Positions 25,601-33,281 of a DNA stretch of 64,000 nucleotides are shown here, in pieces. The position numbers and the translations under genes were made by a program. Source of the DNA: an uncultured Eubacterium sp. (GTDB lineage: Bacteria > Bacillota > Clostridia > Peptostreptococcales > Anaerovoracaceae); contig CABUXV010000009.1 in the NCBI GenBank assembly GCA_902495595.1, forward strand, positions 1-64,000, given 5' to 3'. The notes below the pieces were generated by a model, which saw only the letters and a program-made list of their open reading frames with translations, was not told the DNA's origin and ran no database searches. How positions within the stretch are numbered: position 1 is the stretch's first letter; every line of letters begins with the position of its first letter.

Positions 25601-27987
25601 CTTACAGGTCTTTTAGTAATAATACCATTTTTCCCTGCTGTATACGGCGCAACCGTATAGTTTGATGAATTTTCTCCGCTGATTTCAAACTTAGTTATCT
25701 CATAAGCTTTATTATCTCCTGCATTTTTATCATCATATGTACCTGCGGTAGCTTTAATAGTCAGGCCGGCAGTCCTTGTACCTGCAGGAATTAATTCTCC
25801 GTCATCAGGAATTATTCCATCTACTGATTTAACCTTTACGTTATCCAAGCTTTCTTTGGATATAGCTTTAGTTCCATCATAAACTTTCTGAGGTGCGGCA
25901 GTTATATCAATTCCTGTTACTGTTAATTCTTTTTTAGCTATATTTACAGCGACTTCTTTAATTTTCGTGAGTTTTGTATCATTGTCCGTACATTTAACCT
26001 GAACTTTTATAACTCCGTTTGTAGCTGTTTTAGGCGTACCGGAAAAAACACCATCTTCAGATAACGTCAGTCCCTCCGGCAGATTATTGCTTACAACTTC
26101 AAACTTTACATTCATACCACTGGCTGCATCTGGATTAACTGCCGTCAGTTTCACATTATTTATCGGACTTCCATAAGTGCCGGTAACATCAGGAGTATTG
26201 AAATCCAGACTTGAATCCCATATAGCATACAATTTTAAATCTGATTTTATAGGGGCTGCGCTATTGTATAAATTCGCTGTTTTTGAATCAGGACCATCAT
26301 ACCAACCCATAAACTTAAAGTTTTTTTTCGCAGCATCAGGCATGTCTATCATGCCTCCATAACGAACCTGTTTAGTTCCCGAAGGATTTACTGTGCCGCC
26401 CTGACCGTCAAAACTTACCGTCATGATTTTCCTGTCATAGTACCGTTTCAGACGTTTATCAGCATGACCCGAAGCCGGTAAATCAGCTTCTATTTCTCTA
26501 AGTGACGTGGTTGTGTTCTCCGTGAAGCCTTCAAAATCTTTTTCAGGCGCTGTTACATGAGCGCCCTTTTCTGCATTAAACACTTTACTCTCAACAAGCT
26601 TGTAATTATTGTCTTTTATATTCTGCTGATAGTATTCAACAGTATAATATGTTTTATCTTTTACCCAATATGCTGTTAAGGTTACATTTTTATCGGGCAT
26701 TTTAAATTCCGTTCCGGCAGGATATACATTACCCTCTTTATCCTGCCAGCCTGCAAATGTATAGCCAGGTTTTGTGAAAGTGTTCTTAGGAAGAGTTACA
26801 TTGCTCTGCTCATAGGCCTTTATACTTGCCGGACCTTCTCCTTGTGCACCTTCTCCACCGTCAAAACTTACATAATATCTATTAGCTTCATGTATATTAT
26901 CCCCGTTTTCTTCCACAACTATTCTGACGGTTTTAATGTCGGACATGGCACCTGCATCATTCATTACCCATACCGAAACAGTATGAACCTCTCCTGCCTG
27001 CCATGAAGATGGTTTTGGAATAGAAGAATTTAAAGTTTGAACTTCTCCTGTAGCTTTAAGACTCGCCAGTTCCGCAACAGCAGTTTCATTTTCGGTATCC
27101 ATATCAAAAACATAGTATATGCCGTCGGTCATACCTTTTTCATCTTTAAACTTAGCGGTAACATCTACCTTGTCTTTGTTGCAGACAGCCGAAATATCCT
27201 GCATTAACTGAGGTGGTTTAGCGCTTTGGCCTATTCCAAGCAATACAGAATATGTCTGCGTTGCGCCGTTTCTTATGCTTCTGTTTTTCCAAGACCATGA
27301 AATTCCCGAATCCGTATCGGTAAGCTGATTTAAACTTGTATTTCCAAACAGCTGTCCCTGCCATCCTGTTCCTGAGCCGCTTACGCCTGTTCCCGTATTG
27401 TAATGTCCGAACCAAAGAGTATCTACCGGTGTAACTCCGTAAGCCCCCTTTGTAATGAGGTTAAACTGCCTGTCAGTAGATGCGGTGCCTTCTGCCATCC
27501 GCAATCCCGTTTCTGTCCTGTATATAGGAGCCTTATCGTTTGTATTAATCTGAACATCCGTACCTGCACCAAGAGAAACAACCTGGTTCGAACCAGTATT
27601 ATTTGTCAAAGTATAGGATATTTTAATATACCGGTTCTGATTGACAAACGATAAGTTCTGAGTCACGCTAAAGCCTGTTTTCCCTACATTTGAAAGCGGC
27701 TTGCCATTGCCTATATTAATTAATTGTGTAGCTCCGCTATTGCTGGTATCTGAGCTGTTTCCAAACCTTAAAAACGCATGATACCCCCTGTCATTATATG
27801 TTGTTTTAAAATTCCCAGGCATCCCCTGCACATTAAAAGTATAATCACTGCCATTTGTAATATACTTTATCTCATTTGTCTGTTCTGTATCAGCTGCAAA
27901 AACTTTTGAATGCGGTGCAATACCAAAAACAAAGATAACAGCCAATACAAAACCGGCAATTTTACCTAAAATATTCTTCTTTCTCAA
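22648..27987 (-). CDS. Giant secreted surface protein with nine beta-repeats and Listeria-Bacteroides repeats
   Basis: About 1779 residues. A basic N-terminus (RKKNILGKIAGF), hydrophobic core and SKVFAADT form a signal peptide. The first ~300 residues have no recognised family. Two InlB-type repeats follow near residues 375-450 and 525-595 (YTFAGWQDKEG, FKFMGWYDG), then an Ig/MBG-like part (AAPQKVYDGTKAIS). Residues ~890-1725 hold nine units of ~75-90 residues with a pattern like IGGKGTITPT...KGDNHTVKW...EKGYQVQSVIVDG...HKVQVVL. The end AVKTSDESNIP, a membrane helix and RKRKQN resembles a degenerate sorting signal. TTG 27987 is preferred because the GTG at 28002 overlaps the AAAGGTGA site. 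Likely a stalk-like adhesin. Confidence 0.83.
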   Translation of the reverse strand: MRKKNILGKIAGFVLAVIFVFGIAPHSKVFAADTEQTNEIKYITNGSDYTFNVQGMPGNFKTTYNDRGYHAFLRFGNSSDTSNSGATQLINIGNGKPLSNVGKTGFSVTQNLSFVNQNRYIKISYTLTNNTGSNQVVSLGAGTDVQINTNDKAPIYRTETGLRMAEGTASTDRQFNLITKGAYGVTPVDTLWFGHYNTGTGVSGSGTGWQGQLFGNTSLNQLTDTDSGISWSWKNRSIRNGATQTYSVLLGIGQSAKPPQLMQDISAVCNKDKVDVTAKFKDEKGMTDGIYYVFDMDTENETAVAELASLKATGEVQTLNSSIPKPSSWQAGEVHTVSVWVMNDAGAMSDIKTVRIVVEENGDNIHEANRYYVSFDGGEGAQGEGPASIKAYEQSNVTLPKNTFTKPGYTFAGWQDKEGNVYPAGTEFKMPDKNVTLTAYWVKDKTYYTVEYYQQNIKDNNYKLVESKVFNAEKGAHVTAPEKDFEGFTENTTTSLREIEADLPASGHADKRLKRYYDRKIMTVSFDGQGGTVNPSGTKQVRYGGMIDMPDAAKKNFKFMGWYDGPDSKTANLYNSAAPIKSDLKLYAIWDSSLDFNTPDVTGTYGSPINNVKLTAVNPDAASGMNVKFEVVSNNLPEGLTLSEDGVFSGTPKTATNGVIKVQVKCTDNDTKLTKIKEVAVNIAKKELTVTGIDITAAPQKVYDGTKAISKESLDNVKVKSVDGIIPDDGELIPAGTRTAGLTIKATAGTYDDKNAGDNKAYEITKFEISGENSSNYTVAPYTAGKNGIITKRPVSIKATPDSMDKDEKVPDFGIALVKGTLGKGDTLADLGSPKFSCTNGDETLNPGESVKTGGNYKLTITEILNANPNYDITYDTETVFKVTDKHTVTTDKSGNGKITPTNSYEEGSTPVITWEAEKGYEVKTVVVDGIVRDELLHAGQIAFPDIAENHDVFVEFGSISSSGGNGGASVNDYFTIDTIKKGGNKDCTITGASTVKRGEDKTVEWSAASGYKVTRVLIDGVIQSNVNPNGGSKTFKSVSSNHKVEVDFSKVNSGGSTADSHYFISTEKQGEGSVDPGKAVKKGDSYEVKWVPATGWMVGDIYIDGAKQPEGTRTADFTNITKDHNVKVIFVKDPDYKGDNQNPGEGEEKPDGGDEENNNEGTTETYYVKTVIKGGPGEISPSATVKKGENYKVEWTVIGSSYEIESIEVIKGKTSKFLSEDTENVTLSNISDDCEVIVTLKSKSSGSGTEGGSGGNGDSGSAHNTYDIITGIIGGKGTITPTMLDVEGGSDYEVEWEVAEGYTVTGVLVDGKMMPASDYKDSICEFKKIKTDHSVYVYLAEKSSSGSSSGGSGDNTDDKNSIYTISTEIVGPGTITPTVNVAKGSEHKVEWEPAEGYFVQTVYIDGKEVNLPADEINFEKINASHHVKVVFAKKGSNGTDDNKGEKYSVNTGIIGGPGKITSSASGLDKGSNYPVEWSVEKGYHVVGVMLDGVYRTDLTSSSGSKDFTDINKNHSVYVYIAKDGSENNGNGGGITNPGGNGVTGGGTVNPGGGNGNLKPDNDNTVISTETVGKGEITPTTVVGKGDDHTVVWKPAEGYYVYGVEVDGVPVKLPENKITFEDIAGSHNVKVIFAKESDKNTGYDPIAGVKVETSIIGGKGTITATTTIPKGDNHTVKWTAEKGYQVQSVIVDGKVRNDLIKNGEISFKDLAENHKVQVVLISDEEAERLAKLDAEKQQNALKNSDAVKTSDESNIPALAILMIVSIGGIAVVLRKRKQN

Positions 27988-28068
27988 AATAAAATTACTC
28001 ACCTTTCTCTCTCATTTTCTAAAATTATTATTCGTATTATTCGATTAAACACTACGTCGTTGACCTTT

Positions 28069-28196
28069 GGAAAATAAATCAGACATTATTTTCCGGCGCA
28101 TATATAATGAAGACCAAAAGATATTTGTTTTTTTTCTTGATATTATCGATGATTTTGTCAAAAATTGCTTAAAAATTGCTTTGGAAAATAATGTCT
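28069..28196. promoter_or_regulatory. Repeated TTTGGAAAATAA/AGACATTATTTTCC sites upstream of the surface protein
   Basis: GGAAAATAA (28069-28077) and TTATTTTCC (28086-28094) form an inverted repeat. A third copy, GGAAAATAATGTCT (28183-28196), is the exact reverse complement of AGACATTATTTTCC (28081-28094). The sites lie 80-210 bases upstream of the start codon, where a response regulator or repressor array would sit. The remainder of the 318-bp gap is A/T-rich with no other feature seen. Confidence 0.5.
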
Positions 28197-28305
28197 ACCT
28201 TTTTTTCATTTTTAAAGAAAAAACTGTGTAATCTTATTTCATCACTTCCTTATAACGTCTCTGCCGGTTATAATTTTCCTTAACAGGCAGATTATATGAA
28301 GTCTT

Positions 28306-29838
28306 CTATTTTTCGGCTATATCGATTATGCGCTGCGCCCAGTCACGATAAAACGATTCCTCGTGTGATACGAGCAAAACCGTACCGTCAAATTCAGCTA
28401 GAGCGCTTTTCAACGCTTCTTTTGCCTGCATATCCAAATGATTAGTCGGCTCATCCATAATCAGAAAATTACATGAAGATAAAGTCATCAGGCATATCTT
28501 AACTTTTGCCTGTTCCCCTCCGCTCAATGTTCCGACAGACTGCGTTGCTTTCTTGCCTGAAATCCCGCATCGAGCTAAATGTTTACGAATTTCTTTTTCA
28601 GATAACTTTGCAAAAGCGTCTGAAATAATCTGAATGGGATTTCTCTTCACATCCTGCCATACTAAATCCTGCTCAAAATAGCCTAAAGTTACTTGTCTGG
28701 AAAACTCATACTTTCCCTGCATTGCCGGTATTTGTCCGATTAGCGTCTTAAGCAGCGTTGACTTTCCGATCCCGTTGAATCCTGTAATAACTGCCTTTTG
28801 CCCTCCGGCAATGCTAAAATTAAGATTTTGCAAAATCGGATAATGGTATCCAACGGATAGATGTTTTACTGATAAATGCTGTACATTCGTCAGCGGCAGC
28901 GAGGGAAAACGAAAAAATGGCTTGATTTCAATTTGTTTCTGTTCTTCCATTTTCTCCATTCTGTCAAGCTGTTTCTGCCGGCCTCTCGCCATTTTAGACT
29001 TTCTTCCCGCGATATTCTTACGGATAAATTCTTCGGTTCTTTTGATTTCTCTTTGCTGGGCTGTATACTGCCGTATATAGTTTTCACGCAAAAGAATTTT
29101 TTTCTTTAGAAATTCACTGTAAGTTCCATAATATTTCGTTATTGAATTGTTATCTATATCGCATATATGATTTGAAATTCTGTCCAAAAATTTATAATCA
29201 TGGGATACTACCATAAATGCGTTTTCCAAAGATGATAAATATTCAGCAAGCCATGCCACATGATCTTTATCTAAGAAATTCGTTGGTTCATCCAGCAATA
29301 ACACATCAGGTTTTTCAAGAAGAAGTTTAGCTAAAATAACCTTTGCCCTCTGCCCGCCGCTCATCTGTTTCATAGGGCGCTCAAGACCGATGGACAACAA
29401 TCCTAATCCGCAGCTCACCTGTTCAATAGCAGTCTCGACGGAATAGAAATCATGTTGTTCAAGCAGCTCCTGACATTGCGCCGCAGCATTTAAAGCCTTT
29501 ACATCTCCCAAAGCAGCCTTTTCATAAAATCCTATCATTTTCCTTTCAATCTGATACAGATTATTAAAAGCGGATCTCAAGAACTCCCGCATATTTACAC
29601 TGCCGTCAGCATCTGCATATTGGTCTAAATAACCGATATTTATATTTGACTGCCATATAATCCTTCCGCTGTCCGGTATAATTTGCCCCGTGCAAATTTT
29701 TATCAGCGTAGATTTGCCTGCTCCATTCTGCCCGACAATTCCAACGTGTTCACCTTTATTTAAATTAAATGACGCTTTTTTATAAAGCGCGGATTCTCCA
29801 AATGAGTGTGTTAAATTTTCAATTTTCAATAAGCTCAT
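28306..29838 (-). CDS. ABC-F family ribosome-protection ATPase (antibiotic-resistance type)
   Basis: 510 residues with two ABC cassettes and no membrane segment. Cassette 1: GIVGQNGAGKSTLIK, signature MSGGQRAKVILAKLLL, Walker B VLLLDEPTNFLD. Cassette 2: VITGFNGIGKSTLLK, signature LSGGEQAKVKICLM, Walker B LIMDEPTNHLD. The linker between them (about 75 residues, rich in K/R/E, with AGRKSKMARGRQKQLDRMEK) is the P-site tRNA-interaction motif that reaches the peptidyl-transferase centre. Length and regulation by an upstream leader peptide match ABC-F proteins protecting against PTC-binding antibiotics (Lsa/Vga/VmlR group); the exact drug cannot be read. ATG 29838 follows AAAGGAC. Confidence 0.85.
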   Translation of the reverse strand: MSLLKIENLTHSFGESALYKKASFNLNKGEHVGIVGQNGAGKSTLIKICTGQIIPDSGRIIWQSNINIGYLDQYADADGSVNMREFLRSAFNNLYQIERKMIGFYEKAALGDVKALNAAAQCQELLEQHDFYSVETAIEQVSCGLGLLSIGLERPMKQMSGGQRAKVILAKLLLEKPDVLLLDEPTNFLDKDHVAWLAEYLSSLENAFMVVSHDYKFLDRISNHICDIDNNSITKYYGTYSEFLKKKILLRENYIRQYTAQQREIKRTEEFIRKNIAGRKSKMARGRQKQLDRMEKMEEQKQIEIKPFFRFPSLPLTNVQHLSVKHLSVGYHYPILQNLNFSIAGGQKAVITGFNGIGKSTLLKTLIGQIPAMQGKYEFSRQVTLGYFEQDLVWQDVKRNPIQIISDAFAKLSEKEIRKHLARCGISGKKATQSVGTLSGGEQAKVKICLMTLSSCNFLIMDEPTNHLDMQAKEALKSALAEFDGTVLLVSHEESFYRDWAQRIIDIAEK

Positions 29839-29873
29839 AGTTTCTAAGTCCTTTCTCAATTATCGTTTCCTAA

Positions 29874-29934
29874 CAAAAAAAGGCAGAAGACGAATACATA
29901 TAAAATGTATCTGCCTTCTGCCTTTGAACGTAAA
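29874..29934 (-). terminator. Attenuator hairpin ahead of the ABC-F gene
   Basis: AAAGGCAGAAG (near 29880-29890) pairs with CTTCTGCCTTT (29914-29924), enclosing an ATACAT/ATGTAT inner stem. On the minus strand the stem ends in TTTTTTTG, about 36 bases before the ABC-F start codon and after the leader ORF, the position of a conditional terminator. Confidence 0.75.
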
Positions 29935-30018
29935 AATCCAAACCTTAAACTCACTGGCACAGCCAAGGGTTCGTTGTTCTTTACTATGTCCGGACCCCGG
30001 CTAAAGCCATTTCAAAAC

Positions 30019-30054
30019 AAAAGGCTACGGACAAAACATTGTCCATAGCCTTTT
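30019..30054 (-). terminator. Second hairpin in the ABC-F leader
   Basis: AAAAGGCTACGGACAA (30019-30034) and TTGTCCATAGCCTTTT (30039-30054) pair almost fully. On the minus strand TTTTGTTTTG follows, so it could itself terminate. GTCCGTAGCC here and GGTCCGGAC/GGCTTTAGCC just downstream offer alternative pairings. Confidence 0.6.
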
Positions 30055-30147
30055 ACACATTCTTTTATTCACGGAAAATAACAGCGACAACAAATACCCC
30101 GCAGGCATAGCTATCCCTGTACTTTCCGATGAAATCCCATGCGTTAT

Positions 30148-30237
30148 TTATACGCTATACTCTGCACAATGTTTCATCGGCATGAATTGTACAGAGCTAA
30201 GTTTCTCTTTAAGCTGACTGATTAAATAAAATTTCAT
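30148..30237 (-). CDS. Leader peptide of the ABC-F resistance gene (29 aa)
   Basis: A 29-codon ORF, MKFYLISQLKEKL...KHCAEYSV, preceded by AGAGGAGAAATATC, the strongest ribosome-binding site in this gap. It is followed by two terminator-like hairpins before the ABC-F start. This is the classical layout of ribosome-mediated attenuation: an antibiotic-stalled ribosome on the leader changes RNA folding and lets polymerase read through. The stalling codon and inducer are not evident from sequence. Confidence 0.7.
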   Translation of the reverse strand: MKFYLISQLKEKLSSVQFMPMKHCAEYSV

Positions 30238-30356
30238 GATATTTCTCCTCTAAAACTGAACCTTACGTCTAAGACAATACTACATAAAATCGCAGCTGTC
30301 AACTTTTTAAAAAATCAAGACGCAATAAAGAGTTTCCAAGTTTTTCAGGCAAAGCT

Positions 30357-31205
30357 TTATTTACTGTAATTAAAAAATCCTTCCCCTGTTTTTCTTCCCA
30401 GCTTCTTGTCCCTTACCATCTTGCGCAGGAATACATGAGGTCTGTATTTATCCTCCCCGTATTCTCTGTGCAGAGTTTCCATTATAGCCAGGCACACATC
30501 AAGTCCTATCAAATCTCCCAGTGCCAAAGGTCCCATAGGGAAATTTGCGCCTAGCTGCATAGCTTTATCTATATCTTCGGCAGATGCAACTCCATCAGCC
30601 AAAATGCCTACAGCCTCGTTTATCATAGGAATGAGTATCCTGTTCACAACGAATCCCGGAGCTTCCTCAACCTTTACAGGACTTTTGCCCAAAGCTTCTG
30701 CAAGTTCCATTATGGAGCTTCTCGTTTCCTCCGATGTGGACAATCCGTTTATTACTTCAACCAGTTTCATTGCAGGAACAGGGTTAAAGAAATGCATTCC
30801 TATGACTTTTTCAGGTCTTTCTGTAACCGCCGCAATCTCCGTTATGGAAAGAGCTGAAGTATTGGTCGCCAGTATTGTTTTATCTTCGCAGTTTTTATCA
30901 AGCTGTCTGAACATTTCTTTCTTGGCTTCCACATTTTCCGTTGCCGCTTCAATAACTATATCCGCACTCATAAGAGCGCTCATATCGGTATATCCTTTTA
31001 TTCTTCCGCTTATTTTAATCTTTTCATCTTCTGTAATCTTTCCTTTGCCGACCATTTTTTCTAAATTCTTTATAATCGAGGAAGCGGCTTTATCTATCAG
31101 AGTCTTCTCTCTTTCTATAAAAACAACTTCAAACCCGTTTTGCGCCAGAACCTGAATGATTCCGCATCCCATAGTTCCCGCTCCGAGCACGCCTATAAGT
31201 TTCAT
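30357..31205 (-). CDS. hbd: 3-hydroxybutyryl-CoA dehydrogenase
   Basis: 282 residues. The Rossmann motif GVLGAGTMGCGIIQVLAQNG binds NAD(P). ATNTSALSITEIA and GMHFFNPVPAMKLVEVI carry the catalytic His of the family, with Glu from the same segment. FVVNRILIPMINEAV and ANFPMGPLALGDLIGLD are in the C-terminal dimerisation domain. It reduces acetoacetyl-CoA to 3-hydroxybutyryl-CoA in butyrate formation or runs the reverse in oxidation. GGAGAG precedes ATG 31205. It stands alone: no thiolase, crotonase or butyryl-CoA dehydrogenase genes adjoin it. Confidence 0.93.
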   Translation of the reverse strand: MKLIGVLGAGTMGCGIIQVLAQNGFEVVFIEREKTLIDKAASSIIKNLEKMVGKGKITEDEKIKISGRIKGYTDMSALMSADIVIEAATENVEAKKEMFRQLDKNCEDKTILATNTSALSITEIAAVTERPEKVIGMHFFNPVPAMKLVEVINGLSTSEETRSSIMELAEALGKSPVKVEEAPGFVVNRILIPMINEAVGILADGVASAEDIDKAMQLGANFPMGPLALGDLIGLDVCLAIMETLHREYGEDKYRPHVFLRKMVRDKKLGRKTGEGFFNYSK

Positions 31206-31338
31206 ATTAAACTCTCCTTATCACAGTAATCTACATATATTCTATATATTAAAGTATTCTAATTCAAGTATAAAGAAAAAGATATTCAACTAACCCCGCG
31301 GCAGACCGGCAATACAAGTTATTTCGCAAAATAAATAA

Positions 31339-31399
31339 CCGCCCCTTTGATATCATAAGCAAAAACAGTTTCCCGCTCGAATATCAGCTGCCGGGGCGG
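31339..31399 (-). terminator. Long inverted repeat CCGCCCC/GGGGCGG, probable terminator
   Basis: CCGCCCC (31339-31345) and GGGGCGG (31393-31399) flank a 47-base loop that includes GATAT/ATATC. On the minus strand the stem is followed by TTATTTATTTTG. It probably terminates transcription coming from the XRE regulator through the repeat element, or is a leader structure for hbd. Confidence 0.5.
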
Positions 31400-31455
31400 C
31401 TTTAATTTAACAGAAATATGAAATTTCCCACAGGCGCTTTGTGAGACAAAATATA

Positions 31456-31714
31456 AATCATCCAAAACACCCTGCTATAAGGCTTTTTTAGATAAAATAT
31501 CACTTACATTGCCTGTGAAAAAATCATCAACGACCAAAATTAACATATAAAAGCGTATTTTGGATAAAAAATACGCATTATTCAACAATTATTCCCACTT
31601 TTACGGCCAAAGACAGCTCTAAAATTATGATTTTGGATAATCCTGCTTTCTCGAATCTTAGAAACAAGCAATTTTTATCCAAAACATATATCAAAACCAT
31701 ACTTTTGGATATTT
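31456..31714 (+). repeat. Eight-box GGATAA element, copy 2
   Basis: Boxes from 31456: offset 0 (ATCCAAAA core at 31460), 33 (TAGATAAAA), 74 (ACGACCAAAA), 103 (TTTGGATAAAA at 31559), 149 (GGCCAAAG), 175 (TTTTGGATAAT at 31631), 217 (TTTTATCCAAAA at 31673) and 250 (TGGATATTTT at 31706). Offsets equal those of the other three copies; some boxes carry single substitutions. It ends about 55 bases beyond the stop of the XRE regulator gene on the opposite strand. Confidence 0.9.
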
Positions 31715-31769
31715 TATATTATGAAAGCTAAAACTTACAGCCTATATCCCATCATTGCAAACCTTAACC

Positions 31770-32138
31770 TTAATCCTTATCTTTGTCCGTTATGCTTTCG
31801 ACATAAAGCCTTGCCATTTGTTCCATAACGCCAAGCTGTTTTACGGAACATACGCTTAGAGAACCCATAATATTTTCACTCAGCATCTTTTTCTTTTCCT
31901 CGGAAAATTCCGTTTCGTCGTTTCCCTCAAGCAAAAAATCCGCGCTTACTCCAAGAACCTGCTTTAAGCCGTACAAAGTTTTAACGGAAATTCCTTTATC
32001 CCCGTATTCAACATCAGATATAAATTTAGCCGATAAATCCAGTCGGTCTGCCAGCTCTTCCCTCGACATGTTCAGCAGATTTCTCCTGGATTTTATCCTC
32101 TCGCCTATTTTTATTCTATCAAGCTCCTTGAGATTCAT
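31770..32138 (-). CDS. XRE-family HTH regulator (paralogue 1)
   Basis: 122 residues. The N-terminal Cro/C1 HTH is IGERIKSRRNLLNMSREELADRLDLSAKFISDVEYGDKGISVKTLYGLKQVLGVSADFLLEG. The C-terminal half (SEEKKKMLSENIMGSLSVCSVKQLGVMEQMARLYVESI) is helical and probably used for dimerisation. It is a close paralogue of the protein at 38807-39178, with most differences after residue ~75. Its upstream region (32221-32260) also matches that of the paralogue. Both genes lie next to a copy of the eight-box element, so the regulators may bind it; that is inference. Confidence 0.85.
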   Translation of the reverse strand: MNLKELDRIKIGERIKSRRNLLNMSREELADRLDLSAKFISDVEYGDKGISVKTLYGLKQVLGVSADFLLEGNDETEFSEEKKKMLSENIMGSLSVCSVKQLGVMEQMARLYVESITDKDKD

Positions 32139-32290
32139 CAGGATGTGTTCTCCTCTGTAAGTTGCAATAATTACTTCTTACAGTTTAACCTCTTTTCTTT
32201 TTTTCATTCACAACCATTCAGGAGAAATATTTATATCTTTAAAGGGGAATTTTCCAAATTATAACTTAAAAGTAAGATATTATGCCAAAT

Positions 32291-33241
32291 TTAGATAAAA
32301 ATGAAATTTATAAGATTTATAAAACCTGGTATGGTGGCAATAGAAACCACCGTGCTTAAAAACAGTATTTTGCTCGCAATCCCCGCTTCGAGCCCCTCCT
32401 GCTCTGCCAGCATGGAAACAGTCGCAGCAGTCGGAAAACTTATGCCCAAAGCCAGAATACATTTAATTACGGGTGCCACAGGCAGAAAATATATTACGGC
32501 TATCGTAACAAGCGGAAGCCCTATCAGCTTGATAATGCTCCCTTCAATAGTTATCCTGCTTTTTACTATATCAGTAAACTTATACCCTGCCAGGGTGGAC
32601 CCTATGAATATCATTGCCATCGGTGTGGATACATTGCCTATATAGAGGAGATACTCATCTATGGCTGACGGAATATTGCCGCCTGTGAAGCTTATGCCGA
32701 AACCTATCAGAAGCGCAAATATATTGGGATTTAACAAAAGTTTTAAAACCGCCTTGAAAAATCTTTTGGGCGTTGCCCTCTTTGCCTCATCTTTCTGAGT
32801 GTCTTTCAGCAATTTTATTCCATATGTAAATATGAAGAAATTCATCGCCGCATTATGGGCGAGCATAAGAAGCAGACCTGTATCTCCAAAAAATATCAAC
32901 GCTACAGGAAATCCCATAAAGCCATTATTTGGCGTTGCCATGGCGAACTCAGCTATAGCCGAATCTTCCCTTGGAAATTTCCTTAATCTCGCATACCCCT
33001 TGCATATAAAACCATACATATAAAACAATATGAGACTGCATAAAAACGTAATCACAAAGTCCGTTATTATATCCTGAGTCATTTTAAGAGAGCCTATATT
33101 ATGGACTATAAGACACGGATACGCAAAATAGACGATAAGCTTGTTCATACTGTGGTCCATCTTATCGTCTATAAAATCTATTCTTCTTAAAAACCATCCT
33201 GTAAAAAGTATGGCAAATAATACTAAATATTTTCCGTACAT
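32291..33241 (-). CDS. AEC family transporter (auxin efflux carrier/malate permease type)
   Basis: 316 residues with about ten hydrophobic segments: YLVLFAILFTGWFL, IITDFVITFLCSLILFYMYGF, MGFPVALIFFGDTGLLLML, LLLNPNIFALLIGFGISF, LIGLPLVTIAVIYFLPV, ALGISFPTAATVSMLA and IASKILFLSTVVSIATIPGFINL. The pseudo-symmetric halves and the GFPVA and FPTAAT segments are typical of AEC carriers, which move organic acids or amino acid derivatives across the membrane. Substrate unknown. It follows DUF1846 by about 40 bases on the same strand. The ribosome-binding site is weak. Confidence 0.85.
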   Translation of the reverse strand: MYGKYLVLFAILFTGWFLRRIDFIDDKMDHSMNKLIVYFAYPCLIVHNIGSLKMTQDIITDFVITFLCSLILFYMYGFICKGYARLRKFPREDSAIAEFAMATPNNGFMGFPVALIFFGDTGLLLMLAHNAAMNFFIFTYGIKLLKDTQKDEAKRATPKRFFKAVLKLLLNPNIFALLIGFGISFTGGNIPSAIDEYLLYIGNVSTPMAMIFIGSTLAGYKFTDIVKSRITIEGSIIKLIGLPLVTIAVIYFLPVAPVIKCILALGISFPTAATVSMLAEQEGLEAGIASKILFLSTVVSIATIPGFINLINFIFI

Positions 33242-33281
33242 TACAAATACACTTTCATAAATACTCTTTAAAGAAGTATTT

